Positions 1 through 6,381 of a stretch of 17,036 nucleotides of DNA are shown piece after piece; position 1 is the first letter of the stretch, and the number at the start of each line of letters is the position of its first letter. Both the position numbers and the translations under genes were made by a program. Source of the DNA: Methylococcaceae bacterium (GTDB lineage: Bacteria; Pseudomonadota; Gammaproteobacteria; Methylococcales; Methylomonadaceae); the NCBI GenBank assembly GCA_947505055.1, contig CANNLO010000069.1, positions 1 through 17,036 on the forward strand, in the 5' to 3' direction. The notes beneath the pieces are model-generated. The model searched no databases and had not been told where the DNA came from. It worked only from the letters and a program-made list of their open reading frames with translations.

Positions 1-111
1 CTTTTGAACGTTAATGGAATTGGCAAAGCTAAATTAAAAACAATTCGTGATTATTGCGTTGGAACTACTGAAAATCTGGATAACAAGCGAGTCGATGCAG
101 TAAAAAGATAA
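1..111 (+). CDS. C-terminal end of a helix-hairpin-helix protein (partial)
   Basis: The reading frame is open from the first base of the window and stops with TAA at 109-111, giving the last 36 residues of a protein whose start lies outside. The visible part begins LLNVNGIGKAKLKTIRDY, which fits one helix-hairpin-helix DNA-binding motif (hydrophobic-x-GIG-x-x-K/A pattern) as found in ComEA-like DNA-uptake proteins and in many repair proteins. The tail after it is short and basic (ends DAVKR). A rho-independent terminator follows 36 bases later. The gene lies outside the tRNA-Ser scar, so it is probably chromosomal backbone rather than island. With so little sequence the family cannot be settled. 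Confidence 0.5.
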   Translation, partial: LLNVNGIGKAKLKTIRDYCVGTTENLDNKRVDAVKR

Positions 112-147
112 TTTTGCTTGATTGACCCATGACCTCCAATAACACAT

Positions 148-172
148 AGGCTGGTTAATACTGGCCTTTTTT
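148..172 (+). terminator. Rho-independent terminator of the first gene
   Basis: AGGCTGGT (148-155) pairs with ACTGGCCT (160-167) through eight pairs, two of them G-T wobbles, around a TAAT loop. A run of T follows at 167-172. It sits 36 bases after the stop of the helix-hairpin-helix gene and should end that transcript. Confidence 0.6.
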
Positions 173-189
173 GTGGCTGGAGGTTTGGC

Positions 190-309
190 ATGCTGGGAGT
201 GAATTATTTATTTATTGATGAGCGGCAATCATTGCCGAGATATTATTCAACAAGATTCAATGTGAACCGCCGCCAAAGGTGGGGCGAAAGGTGGGGCGAG
301 CAGACATAA
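190..309 (+). CDS. Possible 39-aa small protein
   Basis: ATG at 190 is preceded by a very good ribosome-binding site, GGAGG at 179-183, six bases away. The frame stops with TAA at 307-309. The product is basic and ends RQRWGERWGEQT; the WGE-R repeat comes from a tandem 12-base duplication (AAAGGTGGGGCG, twice, at 275-298). No family is recognised. Against it being a gene: it is short, it follows a terminator with no visible promoter, and it contains a 15-base palindrome (223-237) that could have a DNA-level role. It overlaps the 3' flank of the tRNA-Ser scar, so it may instead be the tail of a former gene. Confidence 0.3.
   Translation: MLGVNYLFIDERQSLPRYYSTRFNVNRRQRWGERWGEQT
223..237. repeat. 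Perfect palindrome CGGCAAT-C-ATTGCCG
   Basis: Seven-base arms around a single C. It could be a protein-binding site or a small hairpin; there is no T run. It lies inside the possible small ORF at 190-309. Confidence 0.5.
275..298 (+). repeat. Tandem 12-base duplication
   Basis: AAAGGTGGGGCG occurs twice head to tail. It is in frame with the possible small ORF (encoding RWGE twice) and lies about 55 bases from the att scar, so it could also be an integration-related arm site. Confidence 0.6.
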
Positions 310-341
310 AAAAACCGAAAGTCCTTGCGGAACAGTCGGTT
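308..341 (-). terminator. Minus-strand terminator, originally of tRNA-Ser
   Basis: Read on the minus strand, AACCGA (341-336) pairs with TCGGTT (318-313), with TCC/GGA pairs inside around a GCAA loop, followed by seven T residues (314-308). It lies just downstream of the minus-strand tRNA-Ser 3' end at 354-373, where a tRNA terminator would be. With the tRNA body missing it now appears to be orphaned. Confidence 0.65.
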
Positions 342-353
342 ATCTTGTGTTCA

Positions 354-373
354 TGGCGGAGAAGCAGGGATTC
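354..373 (-). other. Attachment-site scar: 3' end of a tRNA-Ser gene
   Basis: The minus strand reads GAATCCCTGCTTCTCCGCCA, which matches the end of the T-arm, the acceptor strand CTTCTCC, the discriminator G and the encoded CCA of a bacterial tRNA-Ser (acceptor 5' strand expected GGAGAAG). Beyond base 373 the match stops and no D-arm, anticodon arm or variable arm follows. A minus-strand terminator lies downstream. This is the usual look of att after a tyrosine-integrase element enters a tRNA 3' end: the displaced 3' end stays on the integrase side and the tRNA is rebuilt at the far end. A caveat is that the + strand can also pair locally (354-363 with 371-380, one mismatch), so chance similarity is not excluded. 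Confidence 0.65.
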
Positions 374-429
374 TCCACCAGCGACCTAAAAAGCCAGTAA
401 AACCAACTATATCAATATTAACTCCTTTA

Positions 430-457
430 AAAATGTTAACTTTTATGTTAACATTTT
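430..457. promoter_or_regulatory. Perfect inverted repeat before the integrase (likely operator)
   Basis: AAAATGTTAAC (430-440) and GTTAACATTTT (447-457) are perfect 11-base inverted arms with a 6-base centre. It ends 19 bases before the integrase ATG, just ahead of the ribosome-binding site AAGGGGG (464-470). A protein bound there would block the integrase promoter; alternatively it is a core or arm site for the recombinase or a directionality factor. No regulator gene is visible nearby. Confidence 0.6.
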
Positions 458-476
458 CATTTTAAGGGGGTAAAAA

Positions 477-1811
477 ATGACTGTTGAAAATAAAAAATAC
501 TTGCAACTCAGAGGAAAAATATGGTGGATATTTTACAGGCTACCAAACAGGCTTTTAAATCATCCGGATTACAAAAAATATAAGAAAGGCCTTTTTACTC
601 AATCGCTCAAAACAGAAAGCATATCAATTGCTAAACAAAGAAGAGATAAAATTATTGTTAATCTCAATAATGTCGATGACCCATATACTGTATGGGAAAA
701 AATAATAGAAGAAAAATCAAGAGACTATATTCCAAAAAAAACAATATTCAGAGAAGACCCAGCAACTTATGATGAATTTTTAAAAAAATCAATTTTTGAA
801 AAAAATGAAGTTAAGCCCGAGCCTATATATTTTAGTGGAGAAATACCAATGTACGGGTCGCGTTTGCTTGATAAACCCAAATACAAAGAATTTTCAGAAG
901 AAGATAAGCTGATACTTGACGTTATTGATAAGAAAAATTCAGCTAATCCAAAAATGCTAAGACTTTTACTTAAAAAAGTTGCTGAAGAGAAAAAAAATAA
1001 CGGCAATGCCCCGAAAACAATATCACTGATAAAAAGGAGCGTTAATTGGTTTCTATCTCATGAAGTAAAAGACGATTTCGATATTTCTTTAATTAATTTT
1101 GATCAAGTAAGTGAATATATCGCAAAAGATAGAGAAAATGAGGTATCAGGATCAACAATTAATGGATACCTATACGGCTTGAGGCAAATATGGGAAAGGG
1201 CAAAGAAATCTAAAATAGTTAGCGGCGAAAATCCATTTAGCTGCCACGGTATTTCTAAAGATTCAGAGTCATATGATCCTTTCACATACGAAGAAGTATT
1301 TGATATGTATGATGCAGCTGATGAGGACATGAAAATATTGATACATGCAGCAGCTACGACAGGAGCTAGAGTCGGTGAATTGTTGACCTGTGAAGTTAAA
1401 ACACCATCTACAGTTGACTTCAAGTGTTGGTTTTTCAAGTTCAAAGACAAGGGTAAAAATCCTCAATCAACAAGAGTTGTACCGCTTCATTCTTCTTTAG
1501 ACCTGCCAGAAGGCTTCAAATTCGGCTATTCAGCAAGCGTTGTTACTCGTGATTTCAAAGAAATTAAGGACAAAGTCATTACAGAGCTATACGACGAATG
1601 CTCAGGCAAAGATAGAATTTTAGCTTTTCATTCTTTCCGGTCTACAGTCATTACATATTTAGTTGCGGAAAAAGCGATTAGTGAAAAAGTCGTAGGAACA
1701 ATATCTGGACACCAAGCTGGATCAAAAGAAGCAGGAGTGATGAATGGCTATATCAATCCAAAAAGTCTAAAACTAAAAAAGGATATTGTTGAACAAATAG
1801 TGTGGAAATAA
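477..1811 (+). CDS. int: Tyrosine recombinase / site-specific integrase
   Basis: Cuts and rejoins DNA at att sites to insert and excise the element. The 444-aa protein carries the full tyrosine-recombinase set: Arg298 in GARVGELL, a Lys near 323-327 in the beta-hairpin region, H385-x-x-R388 in FHSFRS, His412 in SGHQ and the nucleophile Tyr425 in NGYINP. The N-terminal ~60 residues (YLQLRGKIWWIFYRLP...) look like the small arm-binding domain (DUF6538-like) of many proteobacterial integrases; the SAM-like core-binding domain lies about 140-250. The start is supported by AAGGGGG six bases upstream. It lies next to the tRNA-Ser scar, oriented away from it, with a perfect inverted repeat upstream. 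No frameshift or lost catalytic residue is seen, so it is probably active. It is strongly AT-rich, like the next three genes. Confidence 0.95.
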   Translation: MTVENKKYLQLRGKIWWIFYRLPNRLLNHPDYKKYKKGLFTQSLKTESISIAKQRRDKIIVNLNNVDDPYTVWEKIIEEKSRDYIPKKTIFREDPATYDEFLKKSIFEKNEVKPEPIYFSGEIPMYGSRLLDKPKYKEFSEEDKLILDVIDKKNSANPKMLRLLLKKVAEEKKNNGNAPKTISLIKRSVNWFLSHEVKDDFDISLINFDQVSEYIAKDRENEVSGSTINGYLYGLRQIWERAKKSKIVSGENPFSCHGISKDSESYDPFTYEEVFDMYDAADEDMKILIHAAATTGARVGELLTCEVKTPSTVDFKCWFFKFKDKGKNPQSTRVVPLHSSLDLPEGFKFGYSASVVTRDFKEIKDKVITELYDECSGKDRILAFHSFRSTVITYLVAEKAISEKVVGTISGHQAGSKEAGVMNGYINPKSLKLKKDIVEQIVWK

Positions 1812-1942
1812 TACAGTGCACTAATGACGCCTGCTACATAAAACGTAATTAGATCCGAAGGCTTGATTTATAAAGATTCGAACCTAGCATAAAATTCAAA
1901 TTAAAGCTAACTATTAAGTCTATCACAATACACAGATAAAAT

Positions 1943-1970
1943 AACCTTATGAACAACATGAGGTTTTTTA
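1943..1970 (+). terminator. Stem-loop with T run that also holds the next gene's ribosome-binding site
   Basis: AACCTTATG (1943-1951) pairs with CATGAGGTT (1957-1965) with one T-G opposition and an AACAA loop, followed directly by a T run to 1969. It looks like the integrase terminator. However, the GAGG in the right arm (1960-1963) sits eight bases before the ATG at 1972 and is the only SD for that gene, so folding would hide it. It may act as an attenuator or translational switch rather than, or as well as, a terminator. Confidence 0.6.
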
Positions 1971-1971
1971 T

Positions 1972-2169
1972 ATGTATATCCAAAAAGACGATATCACAAC
2001 TTGCAGATGCGGCTTAAAAATAGACGAAATAACATTCATTACAGATGACTGTATCATTTGTTATTGTGATGATTATTCAGCAATATGCATCTTGTGCGGA
2101 TATATTGACAATCATGAGTACTTTACAAATGGCTTATGTGTGCGCTGCTTTTCGGAGTGCGCACAATGA
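1972..2169 (+). CDS. Small Cys-rich zinc-ribbon-like protein (65 aa)
   Basis: Function unknown. Ten cysteines in 65 residues: C11-x-C13, C27-x-x-C30-x-C32, C39-x-x-C42, C56-x-x-C59 and C63. The pair C39xxC42 / C56xxC59 has the spacing of a zinc ribbon, and C27xxC30 may add a second site. The start ATG has GAGG eight bases upstream, inside a stem-loop. Its stop TGA overlaps the ATG of the replication endonuclease (ATGA at 2166-2169), so the two are translationally coupled and probably made together. A small zinc protein next to a phage-type initiator may help DNA binding or regulate copy number; this is inference. The overlap and Cys pattern support a real gene despite its size. Confidence 0.65.
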   Translation: MYIQKDDITTCRCGLKIDEITFITDDCIICYCDDYSAICILCGYIDNHEYFTNGLCVRCFSECAQ

Positions 2170-4145
2170 ACGCGCTATTAAAAGAGCTAGGATATATAAA
2201 AAAATGTGCGACAAAAGAAGAACAAGAGATTCTAGACTTATTTGCAGCCGAAGGAATGGCCGCAACCATCATAAAAAAGATTTCAGAAATTCATCGTTTA
2301 CAAAATTGGAAAGATGTTTTATCTGACGGCAAATTCAAGGAATTAGACAAAGCATCCTCATTTTGCGATAACTCTATGACAATAGAATTAAACAAATCGA
2401 AACATCTGGGAGAAAATCCAGAGATTAAAGCCAACTGCCTGATTAATAAACTAAATATTATAAAAAGTAATGTTGATCTGCGTATGGTACACATAGAAGG
2501 ATCAAGTATTGAGATTAAAGAGACATCAAGAAAAGCAGCTCAACTATGCTTAAAAATAATAATTGAATGCAATAAAATTCAAACAAACAATATTTTAGAC
2601 AATCTTTTTCATGAAAAAATCAAAGGTCTAGAAGCAGGTTTTGTTATGCCAAATATTGACGCCAGAATGGTTTTAGATCTACTAGAAAACGAAAGAAGAA
2701 ATGGATTTGATTTGCCAACCATTACAATCTCAAAACACTACAAAAATGAAAAACTGATAAAAGTAATTTGCACCGAAAAATTCTGGAAAAGATCGTTAAG
2801 AAATGCGATCAAATTAAATCGTGAAACCGTATTTTTGCATCTCGGAGCTGTTGGTAAAAATGGCTCTAAGTATGCAAGTGATGATGCAATTTACAACTGG
2901 AAAAAAAGAAAAGAAGCAATGGCTAATTTTCTAAAGAATTCAAGCGTTTTAAATCCAATTACAGGCGAAACGTTTGCTTTAGAAGATATCGCAAGCACTC
3001 CGCAAAAAAGATTTGCTCAAATGTACACATTCATAAAGGGCATTGAAAAGTATTCTCAAAAAAAAGGGATGAACGCAGCAATGTTGACACTAACAGCACC
3101 GCGAGAATACCATCCAAACCCAACAAAAGGCATAAATTCTTGGGAAAAATCTGGCTATGCAACAATGAAAGAAGCACAAGATAAATTAAAGGAAAGATGG
3201 CATTTATTAGATATGCGTTTCAAATCTGGAAATATGGAGCGATATGGTGCTCGATTTGTCGAACCGCATTCAGACGGATGCCCACATTGGCACGTCTTGT
3301 TGTTTTATAGCAACAAAGATAAGCAAAGAATTCAAGACGATATTTGCGCCTTATGGACTATAAAAGAGATAACAGAAAAGTCAATAGCAGCTAACTGGAA
3401 AGACATTAATAGAAGCGTTGGAAGTGCAGTAAATTACGCGACAAAATACATATCTAAAAACTGCAATTTAGTAATTGATGAAAAAGATACAGAAGAAACC
3501 AAAGCATTCAATGCGATAGCAGCAAATATGGATATTAATAACTTTCGCAGTCATCAATTTTTTGGAATAACAAAATGCAAGACACTATGGGATATGTATC
3601 GCAAGCAACGGAATAACGACACGATAAGCGATGAACTAGAAATAAAAAGGCGTGATGCTGCTTGCAAAGGTGACTTTTGCGAATTCTTAGAATTAATTAA
3701 AACGGATAAGCCAAAAATAATAACGTCTACAAAAAAAGATGGTTTTGGGGATATTGTTAAAACAAATATCGGTTATAAAACTATTAATGGAACTGAATAC
3801 ATCACAAAAACAATTGATTATTTGGTCATAAAAACAGCAGATATAGAAAAAGCTAAGAATTTTTTAACAGATAACGGAGAAAATAAAGAATTAACTAGAA
3901 CCTTCGCAATTTCTAAATTAAATCAACTAATAAAATCAACAAATATTCTAATTCAAAGCAGTGTAAAACTTAATAATAAGTATCCAAGAAAAGCAGACGA
4001 ATATTATAATATTTCAGTCAACAAAGATAGTATTATTAAGATTATCAACAAGTTCAAAAGAAATAGATCATCAAAAAAGCATCTAGGTGATTTTTTAGGA
4101 ACAAATCACATTTTATACAAAGACGATCCTGTTTTTTGGGTGTAA
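2166..4145 (+). CDS. HUH replication initiation endonuclease, phage gpA type
   Basis: Nicks the origin to start rolling-circle replication, staying covalently on the 5' end through tyrosine. With the start at 2166 it is 659 aa. The metal-binding HUH motif is clear: EPHSDGCPHWHVLLF, H374-W375-H376, preceded by H368 and D370. The catalytic region VNYATKYISKN gives Y424 and Y428 separated by three residues, as in the two-tyrosine initiators of phiX174 gpA and the P2 gpA family (Pfam Phage_GPA). Residues 1-240 and the Lys/Asn-rich tail after ~500 match nothing I recognise. Start choice: an in-frame ATG at 2136 exists, but 2166 overlaps the previous stop (ATGA) and has GGAG at 2154-2157, so 2166 is preferred. 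It implies a replicating circular form of the island. Confidence 0.88.
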   Translation: MNALLKELGYIKKCATKEEQEILDLFAAEGMAATIIKKISEIHRLQNWKDVLSDGKFKELDKASSFCDNSMTIELNKSKHLGENPEIKANCLINKLNIIKSNVDLRMVHIEGSSIEIKETSRKAAQLCLKIIIECNKIQTNNILDNLFHEKIKGLEAGFVMPNIDARMVLDLLENERRNGFDLPTITISKHYKNEKLIKVICTEKFWKRSLRNAIKLNRETVFLHLGAVGKNGSKYASDDAIYNWKKRKEAMANFLKNSSVLNPITGETFALEDIASTPQKRFAQMYTFIKGIEKYSQKKGMNAAMLTLTAPREYHPNPTKGINSWEKSGYATMKEAQDKLKERWHLLDMRFKSGNMERYGARFVEPHSDGCPHWHVLLFYSNKDKQRIQDDICALWTIKEITEKSIAANWKDINRSVGSAVNYATKYISKNCNLVIDEKDTEETKAFNAIAANMDINNFRSHQFFGITKCKTLWDMYRKQRNNDTISDELEIKRRDAACKGDFCEFLELIKTDKPKIITSTKKDGFGDIVKTNIGYKTINGTEYITKTIDYLVIKTADIEKAKNFLTDNGENKELTRTFAISKLNQLIKSTNILIQSSVKLNNKYPRKADEYYNISVNKDSIIKIINKFKRNRSSKKHLGDFLGTNHILYKDDPVFWV

Positions 4146-4148
4146 AAA

Positions 4149-4164
4149 TAGGTAGTTGTACCTA
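4149..4164. repeat. Hairpin TAGGTA-GTTG-TACCTA, copy 1 of a repeated stem-loop
   Basis: Perfect 6-base arms with a 4-base loop, four bases after the replication endonuclease stop. It matches 14 of 16 bases of the inner part of the larger hairpin at 5845-5884, on the other side of the ATPase gene. There is no T run, so it is not a classic terminator. It is a candidate nicking or initiator-binding hairpin. Confidence 0.6.
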
Positions 4165-4208
4165 GTAAAATAACACCACTTTTAAAGCTGCACTATAGTA
4201 ATATCTGT

Positions 4209-4214
4209 TATAAT
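4209..4214 (+). promoter_or_regulatory. Candidate -10 box TATAAT for the ATPase gene
   Basis: Exact TATAAT, 33 bases before the preferred TTG start at 4247. No good -35 is seen at 16-18 bases. TAATATC is repeated at 4198-4204 and 4211-4217, overlapping the box, which may be a regulator site. Confidence 0.35.
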
Positions 4215-4246
4215 ATCACTTGTTTAAACAACAAATTGGTGATCAT

Positions 4247-5485
4247 TTGAAACTATACGTTGTAACCTGGGAAGACAAATGCGATATCGATCAAGCCGAT
4301 ATTGATCCACTAGATTTAGTGTCAGAAAAAGATAAATCAAAATACGAAGATAGAAAATATTTAGCGTACATGATTGAAGATTTATCATCAAAAACAGATC
4401 ATAACTACAGAAACCTCCACGGCGAAATTCACAATTTTCTAAGGTCAAAAGAAAAAGAAGAAAAAGAGGGAGATACAAGTAAAATAAGACTGTATCCGTC
4501 AGAATATGCAACAGTTAAAGTTTTTGACATGGAATATATTTTAAAAACATTAAAGGGTTGCAACGAGCGCAACGTCAAAGCAGTATTCAGTAAATTCAAG
4601 AACACCCCGCACTGTGGGCGCAGATATTTAAAATCACCTGACAAAATTTTCTTAAAAAAAATCAGTGAGCTTAAAATCACATTTCCAAACTGTATCGAAT
4701 TTATTGAATACATTGAACATTTCGCAGCTTTAAGTTTAAAATCTGAAACACGCGCTTTCAAATTTTCACCAGTTTTGCTAGCTGGAAACCCTGGAATTGG
4801 GAAAACACAGGTCGTAAGAGAGATATCAAGCGCGCTTGGAGTGCCTTACAAACAAATCGACTGTGGATCTTTAACGTCCCCCGCCGTCTTAAGCGGTAGT
4901 GCTATAACTTACTCGGACGCAGCGCCAGGCGCGATAGTGAACGTTTTACGAGACAATCTCTATGCGAATGCACTCTGCATGTACGACGAACTGGACAAAT
5001 GCAGGCGAAATATCAGCACAGGTTATGATATGGTCGGATGTTTATACTCATTGCTAGAGCAATCATCAGCGCAAGAATTTGTTGATGAAGCATTAACTAT
5101 TCCCTGCGACGCATCACATCTAAACCACATCGCAAGTGCAAATGATCTATCAAAAATTGATGAGCCTTTATTGTCGAGATTCACAATAATAAAAATAAAA
5201 GACATTGAAATTCAACATCATAGAGCAATAACAAGCTCTATCTACAAATCGATGCTTGAAAAAAGCGGGCACGAAAAAACGTTTAGCAAAAAGTTGCCAG
5301 ACGAAACATACAAAGCATTGGAAAATCTGGCCCCAAGGCAAATAAAAATAACTTTAAACAGGGCAATGGCTAATGCAGCTTTTTACAATAAGAGCAAAAA
5401 AAGGATAGAAATACTGGAGAAAAATCTGGTTTTTGATGTAAAAAATAAGGAAGAAAACAACAGCATTCCCATGGGTTTTTACTAA
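4247..5485 (+). CDS. Lon-like AAA+ ATPase without protease domain
   Basis: An ATP-driven remodelling or loading protein, 412 aa from TTG at 4247. Walker A is GNPGIGKT (residues 180-187), Walker B MYDELDK (D247, E248), sensor 1 Asn299 in SANDLSKI, and the arginine finger Arg311 in PLLSRF. The IASANDLSKIDEPLLSRF stretch resembles the AAA+ module of Lon proteases, but no Ser-Lys protease domain follows, and residues 1-150 are unknown. Start choice: the frame also allows TTG at 4220, but that has no SD and lies at the likely transcription start, whereas 4247 has GGTG at 4238-4241. It sits between two related hairpins, directly after the HUH endonuclease. It may load or remodel the replication complex, or act as the element's helicase-like partner; this is inference. 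Confidence 0.8.
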   Translation: MKLYVVTWEDKCDIDQADIDPLDLVSEKDKSKYEDRKYLAYMIEDLSSKTDHNYRNLHGEIHNFLRSKEKEEKEGDTSKIRLYPSEYATVKVFDMEYILKTLKGCNERNVKAVFSKFKNTPHCGRRYLKSPDKIFLKKISELKITFPNCIEFIEYIEHFAALSLKSETRAFKFSPVLLAGNPGIGKTQVVREISSALGVPYKQIDCGSLTSPAVLSGSAITYSDAAPGAIVNVLRDNLYANALCMYDELDKCRRNISTGYDMVGCLYSLLEQSSAQEFVDEALTIPCDASHLNHIASANDLSKIDEPLLSRFTIIKIKDIEIQHHRAITSSIYKSMLEKSGHEKTFSKKLPDETYKALENLAPRQIKITLNRAMANAAFYNKSKKRIEILEKNLVFDVKNKEENNSIPMGFY

Positions 5486-5488
5486 AAT

Positions 5489-5538
5489 ATATTTAAATAG
5501 CAGAATTTTTCACCACGATTTGAGAGCATATTTAAATA
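5489..5538. repeat. Two copies of ATATTTAAATA
   Basis: The 11-base element lies at 5489-5499 and 5528-5538, 39 bases apart, and contains the palindrome TATTTAAATA. It could be an unwinding element or a DNA-bending site next to the putative origin. AT-richness makes chance repeats possible. Confidence 0.4.
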
Positions 5539-5574
5539 ATCAATAATTCGAAAATACATCGAAAATCGCGGGTA

Positions 5575-5599
5575 AAGGAAGGGATTGCATCCCTTCCTT
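5575..5599. repeat. Perfect 11-base-pair hairpin AAGGAAGGGAT-TGC-ATCCCTTCCTT
   Basis: Uninterrupted 11-base arms with a 3-base loop, 90 bases after the ATPase stop. No T run follows on either strand (CCGCACC to the right, TACCCGCG to the left on the minus strand). It is not a typical intrinsic terminator, although it could still stop transcription; an origin or single-strand-origin hairpin is the other reading. Confidence 0.7.
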
Positions 5600-5672
5600 C
5601 CGCACCATACCATCCGCAATTCTAAGGCCAAAGCCGCACCAATTATATTTTAGTTTTACATAGAAATGCTAT

Positions 5673-5685
5673 GGCACTACGTGCC
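5673..5685. repeat. Small hairpin GGCAC-TAC-GTGCC
   Basis: Perfect 5-base arms with a 3-base loop in a GC-rich patch of the putative origin region. Confidence 0.4.
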
Positions 5686-5844
5686 GCGTCCTGAAGGCCC
5701 GCGAAATCAAGATCAAAAGCAATTTAACAGTAAAAAAGCGGGCGCGGGATGATTGATAAAAGCAGCGAATTGGAAAAGTACATTATTCGATATAATGAAA
5801 AACCAGTCGGGCTGCGCCTCCTTATCTACCTTTACATTTTTAAA

Positions 5845-5884
5845 GCCTTATGAGATAGGCACTTGTACCTATCGAACATAAGGC
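5845..5884. repeat. Large two-tier hairpin, copy 2 of the repeated stem-loop
   Basis: Outer arms GCCTTATG (5845-5852) and CATAAGGC (5877-5884) pair perfectly; inner arms GATAGG (5854-5859) and CCTATC (5868-5873) also pair perfectly, around CACTTGTA. The inner part shares 14 of 16 bases with the hairpin at 4149-4164, with TTGTACCTA identical. Conservation of both sequence and fold suggests a binding or nicking site for the element's initiator. Confidence 0.7.
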
Positions 5885-5998
5885 AATTTCTTGTAAAGTA
5901 AGCAATTTCAAGGCTTCCAAAGGATTTTTGATAATTTAATTTATTTAAAATCTTGTCTTTTTTAAAAAACCTAAAATTATATTTTTTATTAAAAGACA

Positions 5999-6119
5999 GT
6001 CAACGAGATTATTTAGTATGGTTGACTGGTCAACAGCATAATACCGAGATAATATTGGTATAGTGCGATGTCAACAGATTATTAAGAAGATTATCTAAAA
6101 TAAAGATGTTTTTGTTGAC
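5999..6119. repeat. GTCAAC-cored direct repeats, left cluster
   Basis: GTCAAC at 5999-6004, 6029-6034 and 6070-6075, GTTGAC at 6021-6026 and 6114-6119. The pair 6021-6034 forms GTTGAC-TG-GTCAAC, an inverted repeat. Two units starting CGAGAT and ending GTCAACAG (6004-6036 and 6045-6077) align along about 30 bases with a shared GTAT. A third unit lies at 6346-6382. The arrangement suggests a protein-binding array. Confidence 0.6.
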
Positions 6120-6168
6120 TGAAATTTTAAATATTGGCACATCATTTGAAAATTATAACCATTTATTA

Positions 6169-6284
6169 AAAAGTGTAGTAATCGTACATTTTACTGGTGT
6201 AACATTACACCTGAAAAGTGTAGTGATCGTACACTTTTCTGTAATATCATTACACATTTTATAAAATGTGGCGATCAAGCATTT
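6169..6284. repeat. Palindromic iteron array, about 2.5 units of 45-49 bp
   Basis: Three copies of a palindromic box: 6169-6192 (AAAAGTGTA...TACATTTT), 6214-6238 (AAAAGTGTA...TACACTTTT, perfect 9-base arms) and a diverged copy 6263-6284 (AAAATGTGG...AAGCATTT). All share a central ATCG or GATC. The spacers also repeat as palindromes: GGTGTAA-CA-TTACACC (6196-6211) and TGTAAT-ATC-ATTACA (6240-6254). Start-to-start distances are 45 and 49 bases. It is an iteron-like array for an initiator or repressor. Confidence 0.75.
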
Positions 6285-6345
6285 ATCATGCCATTGTAAT
6301 TCTAATATTTGAATGTTTTTCAAGGTGGATATTATAAGCTGACTA

Positions 6346-6381
6346 GTCAACGTAATAATTTGGTATAGATGACATGTCAAC
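6346..6381. repeat. GTCAAC-cored direct repeat, right copy
   Basis: GTCAAC at 6346-6351 and again at 6376-6381, 30 bases apart. The 36 bases 6346-6381 match the 36 bases 5999-6034 at 28 positions, so the same unit lies on both sides of the iteron array. The right GTCAAC is also preceded by TTGGTATAG, as at 6055-6063. Confidence 0.6.

Noticed and set aside
354..380. Integron attC-like hairpin
   Set aside because: The 10-base arms (354-363/371-380, one mismatch) resemble a hairpin, but there are no R/L box features or cassette structure, and the tRNA-Ser 3' end explains the sequence better.
2045..2326. 93-aa plus-strand ORF overlapping the zinc protein and the HUH endonuclease
   Set aside because: It is a third frame over two better-supported genes with the ATGA coupling; no SD of its own.
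6169..6284. CRISPR array
   Set aside because: Units are spaced like repeats, but the spacers are themselves related palindromes, only about 2.5 units exist and no cas gene is near.
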